Shown one piece after another: positions 1 to 13,131 of a DNA stretch of 64,000 nucleotides. The stretch comes from Anthopleura xanthogrammica (taxonomy: Eukaryota > Cnidaria > Anthozoa > Actiniaria > Actiniidae). A program made the position numbers and the translations under genes. Below the pieces are notes generated by a model. That model had not been told where the DNA came from and searched no databases. It saw nothing but the letters and a program-made list of their open reading frames with translations. The stretch spans positions 2,863,501 through 2,927,500 of the forward strand of contig OZ025206.1 in NCBI GenBank assembly GCA_964019055.1, in the 5' to 3' direction. How positions within the stretch are numbered: position 1 is the first letter of the stretch; each line of letters opens with the position of its first letter.

Positions 1-2120
1 TGTCTATTTTCTTGTCCCGAGAGAGATATATACTTTGCCGGTTTGTTTGGCTAGATTTATCGATCTATCCCTACTTGTGAAGTTGTAACCCGAAAATTCT
101 AGGCGGGAATCACGAAAAGTGAGCAAAGATAAACTTTTTTCTCTGCAGTGATACCACACTAATGGCTTGTAATGCTAATTTTTTTCTGTATTGAACACTA
201 ATACCACTCCAAAGGCTAAACCAGAGTCAGTAGAGCCAAACCAATGTCTGCACGTACGCGGTACCATACCTACATAACCCTATAATGGTTTTCGTGCCAT
301 TTATACAATCAAAATACGTAGTTAAAGATTATATGAAAATGGATAATATGATTCTAGTAGAGTGCGTAGCCTTATGCGTGCCAAGTGACGTAGAAAGGTT
401 TGGGGTAAAGGTAACGTACGACAAAAATCACGTATTTAATAACACGAACAAGAAAACTGTTCTAAACTTGCTATGGAATCAGTAGATGAAAATTAAAATA
501 TACGCAATAAAATGTCAAGATACTGTTCAGTATTGAGTAAGTGTATGTTGAGACAGATGTATAGCGCGACCGAACGGCACGCGTCAAGTTGCAACATGAC
601 TTTGTCAGTAATTTAAGCCTTTCAAAATGCGACCTACAACTACAAGGTGCCAAATTCATCAATCAAAAACTGCTGACAACATGGAATCCAAAAGACCAAA
701 CGGTCTTCCTGTATATTTTCTAGAAACTACCAGAGATCCTACCTTTGTCCGACTTCACTTAACTGAGATGAAATTTTTGTTTATCGAATGACACACTTCA
801 TTAAAACACACTTCATCGGTGACACACTTCACCGGTGACAAATCAAGTTTAAACCTTTTTGGCTCTTCGGATTGTTTTCAGCAAATTAATGGATTAATTA
901 ATTACGCTGTAACTAAATGGCCAACGTCTTCAAAACCCTAAACGGCCGGAAGTCAAAATATTCTCTGCCTAAAATCAACGAAAAGTAGAATCAAAATTCA
1001 CAGAGGGTTTTGGAAGAAAGTTTAGGTACGTAGTTTGGATTGAGTACGGGGTTTATCTAGAGTATTTTTCTGTGAATATAAAATCGATCCTTTTAACTAA
1101 ATTTACTACAAACCTAGAATTTCGTGTCGGTCATTTCTTTGCGTTGCTGGCTTAAGTTCGTGCCTGATGTTCCCAGATATCATGATTTACAAAGCATGAC
1201 AGAAATGCATCGCGTGATGGCTATCGGCAGTGGAAAACATTCAGTACTGACTCACAGACTTGCTGAAACATGCAGTAACGTGAACCAGATATCTGAGTAT
1301 TTGCCTTCAAGTAATTGTTTCAAGTCGAGGCATTTGGCATATAGAAACTGACCCAAATGCCAGGACGTAAGACAATGGAGTGTAACTCTGATATCTGCAA
1401 ATTGCAGTGGAGTGTCGCCGTTTTCCACTCAAAAGGGAAGCTGATAATAGCCATCTTTAAGGGCAGGGTTATTAATTGAACCATGAAACTGCTGCATATC
1501 AGTGGCTAACTCTGCCCTCTATTCCCCATAACCCGGACCGGAGAAAAACCTGTACGAATTATAACATGATTCTGTCTTTATGGTTGGTTCTGAAGAATAA
1601 ACAGTTCAGTCTAGATCTTAGTCTGTAATATTGTACAATTCAAATCACTCAGATTCTTGGATAACCAATCTTAGCCATTCAGCCGACGGCAATTGAATAA
1701 ACGTTTTTGTGCTTTTCGCTTGTTTATTTGCTTGTTTTCAGGTTTATCTTATATTTGTGGGGTTGGTTATTTTATGGGAGATACTCGCACATACATAAAA
1801 ATACCTAGTTCCATGCACTTTAATACCAAATTAGATCTTACAGCCGCTGGCTATAGCGAAAAAAATACGGTTTTAACTTACTTTGGTTTAATTGACTTAA
1901 CCTAGAGTGCTAGACAACTGAGACAACGTACCGCCCTTTCTCGGATTTTTTTGAAAACAGACAGCAAAAGATTTTTAGCTCAAAAATATATATCCGGATA
2001 CATTGCCATTGCTCTTCGATATGGCATTGGATTAGACACCCACCGACTTCCTAGACAACAGTACACCCAGCATTCTTGAAACACTTGTATTTTTGAACAG
2101 TCTGAACTTCCCTAGTCTCC
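1..2120. other. No recognisable gene
   Basis: Only short open frames (60-75 codons) occur here, none with a recognisable domain, signal peptide or convincing splice context. The first exon of the VWA gene that starts at 3235 might lie here or upstream of the window: it should encode a signal peptide and end in phase 1, and I could not identify it. Confidence 0.5.
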
Positions 2121-2468
2121 TTTGCAGCCGTTCTTAGTGTCGGTCTCAAAATCCCTCCCCACTAACGACTGCTTACTGCAGCCAGACATTCCATTCCAAT
2201 TGTTTGATTTAAGCCAATCAGGAGACAGGCCTGTAACAGGCCGCCCTTTATTTATTGCCAAAATATAATAAACAATGAGCCGCCGGCTTTTTACTCTAAC
2301 ATTCAAAACAATGAATGAAACTCCTTTTGTTTTTTATCGACGCGCTTCAGTTCTCGATTTTAGAACTAGAGCCGTGATTGGCTAAGACGTTAGAATGGAA
2401 TGCCTGGCTGCAGTAAGCAGCCGTTAGTGGGGAGGGGTTTTGAGACCGACACTAAGAACGGCTGCAAA
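2121..2468. mobile_element. Terminal-inverted-repeat element (MITE-like)
   Basis: Long inverted termini start TTTGCAGCCGTTCTTAGTG and end with the reverse complement; the arms extend about 65-75 bp with few mismatches (left arm near 2121-2195, right arm near 2395-2468). There is no coding capacity. The flanks share an imperfect direct repeat (GAACTTCCCTAGTCTCC on the left, GAACTTCCCTATCTCC on the right), which could be a target duplication or an older local duplication. Confidence 0.75.
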
Positions 2469-3234
2469 CTAGAACTTCCCTATCTCCAAAAATATTTGTC
2501 TTTTTGAAATAAACAAAAAATGGTTGAAATACATAGAAGGCATTGAACTTTGTTTCATTGATCATTGGCCGGTAGTTTCTCCAAAAAGTCCACTAATCAA
2601 TCCCAGATAACTCAACTGACAATGACTTCCTGTTTTACAACGCGCATTCCATGTTGTACACTTAAATTTCCAAAAACGTCTTTGTGGTATTAAAACAAAA
2701 ACGTGTTTGAAGTGTGTGAGAAGGATAGACCCAGTAGTTGTTTTTCCAAAAACGTGCATTTTTCAATATTAGATACCTCAAATATTGACAAAGTGGCTAT
2801 GCAATACTGAGGATGTGATAGACGATCCAGAGGCGGATCCAGGGTAGAGGTGCATTTTTGCCCCTACTTTGAAGATAACCAATACAAAATAATGCTTTTT
2901 TCCCTTTGATTCTAAGGGGTGCACCCCTCCCTTGGTTGACTTTGTGCGCAGCACCAAATTCAGAAAATCTTGAATTTTTCCCTGCGATCTGGACAAATAA
3001 ATGACCTCTTAGACTAAACACTTGTCTTTTCCTTAATAATAAGCCCCTTTGTATATTGTTCGACTTCATCCTGACGCCATTAGATTTAACTTCCCAATGG
3101 TTACTGGCGAACAAAGAAATGATACTCTAGGGAATTCGAATGGCACATGAACTGAAATTGGGATGAAAAGATTTGGTGTATCATACGACTTTTCTTCCTT
3201 TCATTTCTTCTCTAATTTCGTTTATTTCTCTAAG

Positions 3235-4635
3235 ATTGCTCAAAACCACTGGATGTTGGAATATTACTTGACGCGTCAGGTAGCATCGGTAGCAGAAGAT
3301 GGAAACAAGTGGTAAAGTTTGCCCAGTCCATGGTCGAATCTTTCAAGGTCTCCGAAGAAGGCTCCCATGTGGCAGTAGTTCTTTACAGTACCAAAACATC
3401 AATCGAAGTGGGGTTCAATACCTTTACTGGAGCCCAGAGGACAGCTGCTAACATCAATGCTAAAATAGCAGCAGTGAACTATCGGAACTGGAAAGGACTG
3501 ACCTACATTGATCGTGGGCTCAAGACTGCAAATGAAGAACTGTTTACCGCAGCAGCTGGTATGAGGACAAGGGATGAAATTAAAAAGGTATTTTTTATAT
3601 AGAAATAGGAACATAATTTTTGATCATCAGTGCTTTTCGGAGATTGATTAAGACCATTGATTAGAATTGTCGATACATTCTGAATAATCAGAAGGGTACG
3701 GGTCACATGTTCATACTTCTAGATGTTTGTCTGGAAATTATCTCATTTGTTTTTCCCATTCCAACGAAATTCCTTCTAAGATCCGGTACTAGCGTTTGCT
3801 ATGGGATTGAAGCAGCGTACATGATTGCCTGCTAGGGCATGACAGATCGGCCAGCTAGGTCACATGTTTGTTAGCCACTGGCTATTAGTGCTACCATCGA
3901 AAAACATGAACGATTATTATCCAGTGTACACATTTTGCTTCCTATAAAGTGCCTATTATCCCTAATTCAAAAATTTTCAGTATTGATTGTACATGTGATG
4001 TCATAGGAGGCATTTGAGTTTTTAGTCATCATTTGTAAATTGAAACACTGATTACTATGAGAAAATAAATTTGCAATAACTTTTCTTTAAACAAGACAAT
4101 GATGTTTTATGAATGAGTTTTACTGCCCCAGAAAATTTTTGTATATTTAATAAAGCCTTCAACGGACATCACACTCATTAACATATTGGAAGTATAAACC
4201 TTGATATCTCCAAGATGCATCATTCAAATCATATAAAAATATTTCACCAATCATTCAACTATTCACTTCATGAAGAATCAATACTGAAAATGTTGAGTTT
4301 ACAGGCACTTTAAAGCTTTATAGAACATCCTTAATATAATGTCTACTAATTAAACATTGTATCCAAGATTCTCATCTTGTTCACGGATGGTAAACAAACA
4401 AAAGACAAGGATCCGTACACAAATCTGGGCATTGCTGCACAGCCAATGAAAGACAAGGGGATTGAAATATATTCACTCGGTGTTGGGAAATCAAAGGCCA
4501 TTGATAAGGACGAATTGACTCAAGTTGCAAGTAAACCAGAAAATGTCTACACAGCAGAGAATTTTGATGAATTACAGACCCTCGCTTTTAGGATTAGTCG
4601 GGCTTCCTGTGGTGTCGCGAAGCCTGTTCCACAAG
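3235..4635 (+). CDS. VWA-domain protein, two VWA exons (5' exon not found)
   Basis: Two exons together encode a complete von Willebrand factor A domain, an extracellular adhesion/matrix module that binds ligands through a metal ion. Exon 3235-3587 follows the acceptor TTTCTCTAAG and reads CSKPLDVGILLDASGSIG..., with the first MIDAS motif DxSxS as DASGS; it ends in phase 0 at GTATTT. Exon 4368-4635 reads ILILFTDGKQ..., with the third MIDAS aspartate in FTDG, and ends ...SRASCGVAKPVPQ at a phase 1 donor. The middle MIDAS threonine lies in GLTYIDRGL, so all metal-coordinating elements are present. The exon starts in phase 1, so an upstream signal-peptide exon is expected, as in the minus-strand relative at 56018-62196. 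The protein is probably secreted, like other cnidarian VWA proteins (inference); the ligand is unknown. Confidence 0.85.
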
Positions 4636-5269
4636 GTTTGTTGTAACTTTTTTTTAATAATGCGCGAATAGAATTACTATTTTATCTATGGTTCTAGATT
4701 CGGAATATATTACTTTTTCTCGGTAGCGGACTAAATTAGTGCGCATGCTCGTAAAAGTAATAAGTAGTTCTTCCAAGAAAGTATTTTACATGCGTCCTAA
4801 TGTTATCTACAATAGACCCTTGCAAGTGAAGTCAAAGCAGGACAATTCAAAAGAATTTCAATCTCCTGAAAATTGGAAGCTATTGTTTTGTCCTCCAAAT
4901 TTAGCTTCATTCCGACGTGCTGCAAGGGGTCTGTTACTGTCGGTGATGACATATTTGGCTGCATATTAATGTCCCATTGACAGCCACACTACTCAGTACT
5001 GATGAGCAGTTAATAAACGCATCAATGTGTATGCCTTGCATAGTGAGGGGTGAGATGCTGAACAAGGAGACAATTCTTTTACGTCTTTCCTTGTTCCAGA
5101 GGACGGCTTTGAATTTCTTATTATTCGCAGATATTGTTAGTTCCAGGTTAATACTAGAAGAACAAGACCTATTGGTTATTTGAGTTTTTAAGAGTAATAA
5201 TATTCTACTGCCTTGAACTGGTCTTGAATGTTATATTGATATCAAAACATGTTCTTTCTTTTTTTCCAG

Positions 5270-8200
5270 AGCCTTCTACTACAATTGTAAGTAGCTTAGT
5301 AAATTGCCTCACAATATATATATTATATATATAAATATATATATATATCATACATATATCATACATATACCATACATATATCATACATATATCATACATA
5401 TATCATACATATATCATACATATATCATACATATATCATACATATTTCATACACATATCATACATATATCATACATATATCATACCTATATCATACATAT
5501 ATCATACATATATCATACACATATCATACACATATCATACACATATCATACATATATCATACATATATCATACATATATCATACATATATCATATATATC
5601 TCGAAAGTTGCAAAAAACATTTGGTTAGGTATGTATATATGTATATTTGTATATATATCTATGTACGTTTCCACTGTTAATATTAGGACATATACCTTTT
5701 TTAAAAGTATTTTCCCGCCTTGCTGCAAAATATTTCGAATTGTTGTGTCAATTCAGAATATTATCAGTCTTCTATAATAATATTTCCGTTGTGATTAACT
5801 TAGATCTACTTCACCAGGGTTTCACGGTTGAGTTACAAACCGTTATGATATTTCAATACCATGACATGATCATGGTACTGTGGTATGGAAGGTGGAATAT
5901 TGCAAAAAAAAACAAGCTGCTTATCTTTGTTTCGTTGAGAAACCTGGATATTTAGTTCGTCTAAACTACTTCAGGTTTTCTCAATGGCATGTATGCTTTG
6001 AATTTTAATGATATACTTGTATACTCATGCTAAAAGGGTACCCGTTAAACATGTAACATTGACAGTGTTCAAGGTCGCGATTACTTCTGTTTGGTTTATT
6101 TAGAAACTTGTATTTGTAATTCATCTGAATTCCTTCCTCTCAATTAACGTTATTTATGATATGACATCTAAGTACCATGGCATTGAACATGGAACTGAAG
6201 CAATGAAGGTGTTGATCTTTGATCATGTAACATTGCCATGATGTTCATAATCGATTGCCTCTTTTCGTTTATTGAGAAACCTGGGTATGTAGTTTATTTA
6301 ACTACTTCACTAGGTTTTCTCAATACCGTTATGACATCTCAGTACCATGGCATGGAACATGGAACCGAAGTATTGAAGGTGTTGATCGTTGATCCTGTAC
6401 ATTGAGTGTTTAATGTCGATTTGTTTTGAGAAAACTGGGTGTTTAGCTTGTTTAACTACTTCACTAGGTTTTCTCAATAACATCTCAATACCGTTATGAT
6501 ATCTCAGTACCATGGCATGGAACATGGAACCGAAGTATTGAAGGTTTTGATCATTGATGCTGTACATTGACAATGTTCAATGTCGATTTGTTTTGAGAAA
6601 ACTGGGTGTTTAGCTTGTTTAACTACTTCACTAGGTTTTCTCAATACCATCTCAATACCGTTATGACATCTCAGTACCATGGCATTGAACATGGAACCGA
6701 AGTATTGAAGGTGTTGATCGTTGATCCTGTACATTGAGTGTTTAATGTCGATTTGTTTTGAGAAAACTGGGTGTTTAGCTTATTTAACTACTTCACTAGG
6801 TTTTCTCAATAACAACCCAATACCGTTATGATATCTCAGTACCATGGCATGGAACATGGAAGGTGTCGATCTTTAATCCTGCGACATGGATAATGTTCTA
6901 TGTCGCGATTTTTCTTATTTAAATTTCATTGAGAAACCTGGATCTGTAGTTTAACTGAACTACGTTATCACGTTTTTTTCAATGACCTCCCAATACAGGT
7001 ATCGTTATAATATTTCAGTCATGGTATGAAACATGTAAGTGAGGTACTTATGGAAGGTGTCGATCAGTTTGAGCGTGGATTAAATATTGACAATGTTCAA
7101 TGTCCATTGCCTCTTTTCGTTCATTGATAAACCTGGATCAGTAGTTCATCTAGTAAAACTACTTAATCACGTTTACTCAGTGGCATCCAAATAACGTTAA
7201 GATGTTTCAGTACCATGGTATGAGGCATGGAACTGTGGTATGAAATGACATCGATCTTGCATCCTGTAACATTTGCAATATCCAATGTTGATTGCTACTT
7301 TTTAAATTAATTACCTTTGTGCTTTCAACGTACGTACTTTTGTACTCATTGCCAGAAATTTCGTGCACCGAAACAAATACTTTCTGGCTCCCAGTCCCTC
7401 TGCAGTCACTCGGCATTGATTCCAAACTATTGAAAAACGTTTGGGAGACGTAGTTTACCGTCGAATTAATCATTCCAGTTAAAGGATATTAAAAAGTTGA
7501 ACCTCATAATGGGGTATCAAGCACATGGCCTAACGTAATGTAAAAATATATCTTGTCTGTTTACGAAATTTATCTTACCTTTTTCGAAATATAGTTTTCC
7601 CATCACGGCTCTAATGCCCGTAAGGGCCGTTTGCCATTTTCATTGCCACTCCTCTGTAAACCCATGATTATATCGTAAGGACAAACGAAGAATTCCAAAA
7701 GTTGAACCTCAAGCACCGTCGTTCAGTAGTTGGAAAAGCAGTTGACGTATTCTTTACGTCTACAGGTGAAAGAAAGTTATTACCTTTTTCGCCGCCGAAA
7801 AATCACTTCCCCAAATCTTTCTCTAAAAGTCTGCAATTCTGTCACAAAATGTCCAGTTTCGATCACAAATATTTTAGGAAATATGTGGCAAAAACCATTT
7901 AAAAACCCATCATTTTGAAGCTTGTAAACAGCAAATTTTAGATTTTGAAAACACCACTGCTCTTAGAATCTGTCAGCGCATAGATTTACTGGGGAAAAAC
8001 GCTGTTAGACCATAATTTTTTGGAAATTTTGAGCCCGTTTGTCTTGTGGCCAGCGAAGATTTCATGGCGCGAAAGATTTCGCGGGTTTATTTTGAAAAGA
8101 AAAACAAAGAAAAACAAAACAAAAAACAAAACAAAACCAAAAAAAGACCACAAAAAAAAAAAAAAATTGCCTGAAGTTCAACTTCTTATTTAGAGTTTTG

Positions 8201-8424
8201 GTATTGACCGCTGAAAACTTACGGCGGGCGCGAGGGTTCCGATTTCTGGCCATGTTTTACTGATTTCGTACTTTTACATCACGTTGAGAAAGAAACTGTT
8301 GTGATTTTGTTGTTGTTAAAATGCACATGTTCTGCTTTTCCAATATCTTTGTTTTCAGTTAGAGAAGAACAATGCGTCTCAAAAGCTACTCGAAAAGAAG
8401 AAAAAGAAAAAAAGAGGAAGCTGA
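5270..8424 (+). CDS. Possible 3' exons of the VWA gene (5270-5286 and 8359-8424)
   Basis: A 17-nt segment at 5270-5286 lies between a strong acceptor (TTTTTTTCCAG) and a consensus donor (GTAAGT). Joined in phase 1 to the preceding VWA exon it reads EPSTTI and leaves phase 0. At 8359-8424, after the acceptor TTTGTTTTCAG, a phase 0 segment reads LEKNNASQKLLEK, then a lysine-rich tract ending RGS and TGA. Together they would give a short Thr/Ser linker and a basic C-terminus. This rests only on splice signals and phase. The intron between them would hold the repeats at 5347-7260. An alternative phase 0 segment at 9036-9103 (NLHLTQLVVLAAEHR..., ending before GTGTGC) is also bounded by splice signals. 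Confidence 0.35.
5347..5600. repeat. 11-bp minisatellite
   Basis: About 23 copies of an ATCATACATAT unit with few variants, flanked by (AT)n. It stays open in several frames by composition alone. Confidence 0.9.
5790..7260. repeat. About 166-bp tandem repeat, degenerate at both ends
   Basis: The phrase CTCAGTACCATGGCAT recurs at about 6167, 6337, 6505, 6671 and 6834, each followed by GGAACATGGAACCGAAG-like sequence and a TTCACTAGGTTTTCTCAAT block. The central four to five units are close copies; diverged units extend to about 5790 and 7260. No coding potential is evident. Confidence 0.85.
7261..8340. other. No recognisable gene
   Basis: Contains short unrecognised open frames and an A/AC-rich tract (8095-8167). 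It probably lies within or next to the 3' part of the VWA gene. Confidence 0.4.
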
Positions 8425-8489
8425 GAGATGGATAATCAAGATTGCACTGCCTTTCAGGATATCATCTACAAGAGTTTCATGAATAGTTA

Positions 8490-8837
8490 TACTGTCCATC
8501 CTTCCCTGCCATACCATCCATCCTTCCCAGCTATACCATCCATCCTTCCCAGCTATACCATCCATCCTTCCCAGCTATACCATCCATCCTTCTCAGCTAT
8601 ACCATCCATCCTTCCCAGCTATACCATCCATCCTTCCCAGCTATACCATCCATCCTTCCAAGCTATACCATCCATCCTTACCTGCTATACCATCTATCCT
8701 TACCAGCTATACCATCCATCCTTCCCTGCCATACCATCCATCCTTCCCAGCTATACCATCCATCCTTCCCTGCCATACCATCCATCCTTCCCTGCCATAC
8801 CATCCATCCTTCCCAAATGTACCTTCCATCCTTCTAA
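8490..8837. repeat. 22-bp CCATCCATCC minisatellite, upstream of channel copy A
   Basis: About 16 copies of CTATACCATCCATCCTTCCC-type units. The same repeat occurs at 21509, 35990 and 47024, once before each channel gene, so it marks the start of the duplicated unit. The long open frame through it is a by-product of a stop-free repeat. Confidence 0.9.
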
Positions 8838-9310
8838 GAGAAGAGACTAAGAGAAGCTCGGTATCGTATGCGTGCCATGCCGCGACCATTCTCGCGCAAT
8901 ATGATTGGTCTAGCGGCAGTGCCTTACCGCCTTGCCGCGAGCTTTTCACAGTCATACGAAAACCTGCTCTAAGAATCATCTCTCCGAACAGCATTTATAC
9001 GCAAGTCTTATGTAAATACTCTTTTCCTTTCAGAATTTGCACTTGACTCAGTTGGTTGTCTTAGCTGCAGAACACCGCCAACTGAAAAACCGACATGACA
9101 AGGTGTGCGAACTATATATATTCAGTTTAATTCTGACTTAACAAGACATCCTAAAAAGCCTTCATTCAACATTCAGATGAAATGAAATGAAAACCGATTG
9201 AGTTAACCAGTTATCAAAAACATTGTAAACGCAATAAATGTATTTTTTAACAAACAACTTTTTTTAAAGTGATACAATATGCCATTGCTAGACCGAAAGA
9301 AATATACTAG

Positions 9311-9464
9311 TTATACAATGGTTTCGAGTGGCATACCGTGAAATATCACACGAGTCACTTGTAGTTTCTAGTATACACACGAGCCTTTAGGCGAGTGTGT
9401 ATACCAAGAAAGTACAAGTGACGAGCGGGATATCCACGGTATGCCACAAGAAACCATTGTATAA
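9311..9464. mobile_element. Foldback element
   Basis: Arms TTATACAATGGTTTC and GAAACCATTGTATAA flank nested complementary segments (GTGGCATACCGTG against CACGGTATGCCAC; CACTTGTAGTTTCT against an imperfect complement), so nearly the whole stretch can fold back. Confidence 0.7.
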
Positions 9465-9468
9465 CCAT

Positions 9469-9605
9469 TTTATCCCACACCATAGAAAATACAAATGCAT
9501 AGATTCAACGCGCAGTGCATGATGGGAAGGAAGAGTGAAATACCGGCGAATATGCAATGGCTTTCCTACTTTCTTATTGGCTGTATTTTCTATGTGTGGG
9601 ATAAA
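9469..9605. mobile_element. Short inverted-repeat element
   Basis: Termini TTATCCCACACCATAGAAAA and TTTTCTATGTGTGGGATAA face each other. A diverged relative of the right half is present near 49650-49735, just upstream of exon 2 of channel D. Confidence 0.65.
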
Positions 9606-10523
9606 TAGTCATACACCTTATGCACATTAATAGCAGTAAAATTGCCGAGAGTGGTAAAAATAGCTCCACCATCTGGTAACACTTAACGTCTCCTTAGTAT
9701 AGGTAACAATTTCAACAGTATCTTTAAGATTTAATCATATACCTGCCTGAGTCTAGAATGTATACTGGACGTTGAATGGACGATACTGGCAAAGATAGTC
9801 AACTGAAGTGTTTTGATATTTAAATTTTATCATTTCTATTTTTTCCTCGTCATTATTTTCAATTAAAAACGTTTTTTTTAATACTTGAAATGATCGCTGA
9901 TTGGCTAATCCACTTAGAATTAGTGGGAACAAAATGACGTAGGTCGACCTTACTGATTCAAAAAGTATTTTGCCAGACAGATATGAAAAAAAATTTCACT
10001 TACTTTGAGCATGTTTATTAATTAAAAAACTCACTGCGAATTTGTTATGATGACTCGAGACAGACCTTTTGTTGGTAGCGATTTATAAAGCTGTCTTTGA
10101 AACGTTCTGTCCATGTCTGGTCGAGTTTATTTTTCATTAAACATATTAATATAAAGCTAAATCTTTGTTTATAACTCTGTTTCGGTTTTATAATTAACAA
10201 ATCTTCAGAGGCAATTTAATCAGGAGTCTCAGTGAATTTTCCGAAGCTAAAATGTCATCAGGATTTATCTCAATGATCAAGCTATAGCTCATGAATGATT
10301 TATCTCAATTCTTAGCATGCAGGTATACCTTTGTAGCTTTTCTATAGCTAACTTAAAATATATATAAAATATATATCGATGAAATATGTTGATAATTTAT
10401 TCTGATATTTAACTTATTTCCGGATCATTCGCTTATACGTTCTCCCGTGGATTTTGTTTTTGATGAGGTATTTCAAAAAAGATGAGCAATGCTGATCAAT
10501 AGCTTCAAGACAAAATGGAAATT

Positions 10524-10630
10524 TTAAAAACAGGGGAAAAAAGAAATAAAAAGAAAAGAAATAAAATGAAATGAAATGAAATGAAAAGAAAAAAGAAACG
10601 ACAAGAAAAGGAAAAGAAAGGAAAGAAACT
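10524..10630. repeat. A-rich simple repeat
   Basis: Interrupted AAATG/AAAAG pentamers with other A-rich units, with no strict period. Confidence 0.7.
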
Positions 10631-10907
10631 GCAAACACCTAGTGAAAAAAGATTGAAGATTGTTGGAAAAGCAAATATCAGAAAAATAAATTATACAATT
10701 TAGAACTGACAAAAACGGAATATTTTAATATTAATCTCAAAAAAAATAGAATTCCAAATCTCCGATAAAGTAGTTTCGTATCCTTAGTTATCCTGATAAC
10801 ACAGTAATATACTTATAATCATAGGTATACTATTCTAAAATTTGAATTAAGTTATAGGAAGTCATAAAATATAATATGTTAACCTGGAAAACGCTTTTGG
10901 CTGTTGC

Positions 10908-11190
10908 TTAAGGTGGCTTCCTATAGTATTTTTCAGACCATACCTTTCATTTTCCTTTGGCTTATTCATAGTCTTAACTTATACCTATATACTTGATTTT
11001 TGGACCAGTTATAGAGCTAAGATGAAATTTTAAAATGGTGTTAATTTTAGCTTGATTGACGTTACCTTGGCAACGATAAACAAATATTGTTGAAATTGGT
11101 TTTTATCGAATAACTCTAAAACTCGATGAGACCTAGACAAGCGGCAAACGACATCATCAACTTCAAGCTATTGCAAAACGATTCCAACTA
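10908..11190 (+). mobile_element. TTAAGGTGGC-type element, copy 1
   Basis: Starts with TTAAGGTGGCTTCCTATAG and is followed by about 280 bp that recur almost exactly, in the opposite orientation, at 15900-16182. TTAA at the terminus suggests a piggyBac/Kolobok-style target (inference); no transposase is present. Confidence 0.65.
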
Positions 11191-11811
11191 AATAAGCTTT
11201 TCCAACTTTATGTGTAAAAAATTGTCAGCAGGTTGATCAGTATGGGTTGGAACATTGTGGCATGCATGCAAACAAAACAGTCTATGTTAAATTAACTTTT
11301 CGGTCTTCTGCAGACGAAATCTGGGAAAATATACCAACACGCAAAAAGAATTTTTTAATTCTGAACGAATCTTTTTCAAAATTCAAATGCAATTAAAAAA
11401 GAAGCTTAATTCCAACTTTCTCACAAAGTAATTTTAATATAATCTTAATATTAATATTATCATCATTACTATTATCCTTATTACTATTTATATATAATTC
11501 ATATTTTTATTATTACTATCATTATTTTTTGAACTTTTCATATATGCGTGTGGGTGTTTGTATGTATGGATATGAAGCATAGTATATGTATGGATATGAA
11601 GCATAGTTTGTTATAGCCAAAAGCCGGAATAATAATAACTTGTTATTGTCAACATTTCTGTGGGTGGTACCTAGCTCCAACAGTGTCTACTATTTCAGCA
11701 ATCACCCACAACTTTCTTGATTTTAAAACTATTAATTTTACTTTTAAATATATTTTTAAATTGACTATTTGCTGTTATTAACGTTTTTTTCTTTCTGTTT
11801 GCCACATATCG

Positions 11812-11855
11812 TTTATATATAAGGAGTGTAAATAAATAAATAAATAAAACTCTAG
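11812..11855 (+). promoter_or_regulatory. TATA-like block upstream of channel A
   Basis: TTATATATAAGGAGTG followed by AAATAAATAAA and ACTCTAG. A closely similar block lies upstream of C (near 37729) and a weaker one upstream of D (near 48436). It is missing upstream of B. The role as a core promoter is inferred from conservation only. Confidence 0.4.
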
Positions 11856-11946
11856 TTCTGAAAGAGACTCTTGACAGATGAAGACAGGTGTAATTTGTCA
11901 TGTTAAAAAAACCTGAAATTCCTAATTTAATTCCGTATGTATTCAA

Positions 11947-11964
11947 ATGCAAATAAACCAGGTG
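11947..11964 (+). promoter_or_regulatory. Octamer + E-box module, channel A
   Basis: ATGCAAAT (POU octamer) is followed after exactly 4 bp by CAGGTG (E-box) and then GTAATGATAA. The same arrangement lies upstream of all four channel copies with identical spacing. Here it is 153 bp before the conserved start codon. Confidence 0.55.
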
Positions 11965-12659
11965 GTAATGATAAGTTTAATGAAAACCGACTCAAACACG
12001 GTCAAATACTTCTCATTGAATGGAGCTTTTTTACCAGGCTAAATTGACCTAAATTGAATTTTCTTGTGAAGAGTTTGATGTTCATGCATGGCGACAAATA
12101 TGACTGAAAACTCGACCAAGTCTTATACGAGTCGACGTCTCGACAATCTTGCAGGATATTCATCTTTGCATGGATTCCATTTTGTTATTGGTCGTCATTT
12201 TGTTTTACGTCGAATCATTTGGACGATTTTGTTACTCATTGGAATATTTCTTTTTGGGCTCCAACTACAAGTAAGCATTGTAAAACTAACCTCTTACAAA
12301 ACAACTACCAGTAGAGAAATCGATTATTCGTCGGAATTGAAGTTCCCAGCGTTTACCCTCTGTAATGTTAACATGATGAAGAAGTCCAAGATTCTCGGAA
12401 CCGATTCACAGTATTTCTTGGATCTGATGGATCCTTTGAAATCACCAGCCGAGAAAAAAGAGGCACAAGAGAAAATGAATGCGTCATTTGATATAGAACA
12501 AGCAGTAAGGGAGAATGGGCATAAAGTTAGTGATATGGTCTTGTCGTGTAACTGGATGAATGAACAATGTGACCATCGTAACTTTACAACGTTTCTTAAC
12601 GATAAGGTAAAACAACCCAATTTCGATTTCGTAAGGAGTTTTGGGGTGGGCTTGTAATT

Positions 12660-13130
12660 CGGGAGGAGGGGGGGGGGGGGGAGGGGGGGCTTATCATAAC
12701 TGGAGAACAAATTTCTCAAATCCGTTCGATACGGCAAGAATACCTATACAAGCTTTGAGACGCGAATGTGATCAGAAAAAACTGTTATCTGAGCAAATTG
12801 CTAATGTGCTAAGGGACTGTACGATGATCCTCAATCAATAAAGGGGGCTTATAATAGTGAGGAAATTGCAAGCAGATGCTTATAACCAGGATTCGAAGGT
12901 AATCTATTTCTTATCTTGGGTTTTAGTGGCTGTCTTTGCTTGAAAATATTTGACTGACTAACTGAATTTGTGTGTTTGTTTGCTTGCTGTTTTGTTGGTT
13001 GGCAGGCTGACAAACTGACCGACTAACTGTTTGATTGATAAACGTTATATATTTTTTGCGATTTTGTTTTTTATATGGTTTACTGTTCGTGCTCAACATT
13101 TATTCATTCATATACTTATGAAACAAAAAT
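12660..13130. other. Intron 1 of channel A, G-rich tract
   Basis: A poly-G run (about 12667-12687) follows a stretch conserved after exon 1 in copies A, B and C. Nothing else is recognised. Confidence 0.6.
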
Positions 13131-13131
13131 G

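Noticed and set aside
1693..1905. Hydrophobic start resembling a signal peptide (first exon of the VWA gene)
   Set aside because: There is no ATG in frame before the hydrophobic stretch, and no suitable phase 1 donor follows it.
8428..8850. 140-codon Pro/Ser/His-rich frame
   Set aside because: It is a read-through of the 22-bp minisatellite, which also occurs outside any gene at three other places.
9036..9103. Coding-like segment between an acceptor and a GT (NLHLTQLVVLAAEHR...)
   Set aside because: The splice signals are reasonable, but no family was recognised and a terminal exon with a stop already precedes it; kept only as an alternative in the VWA 3' exon entry.
12324..12737. Minus-strand frames opposite exon 1 of the channel genes
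   Set aside because: Shadows of a conserved coding exon; they recur in each copy because the exon does.
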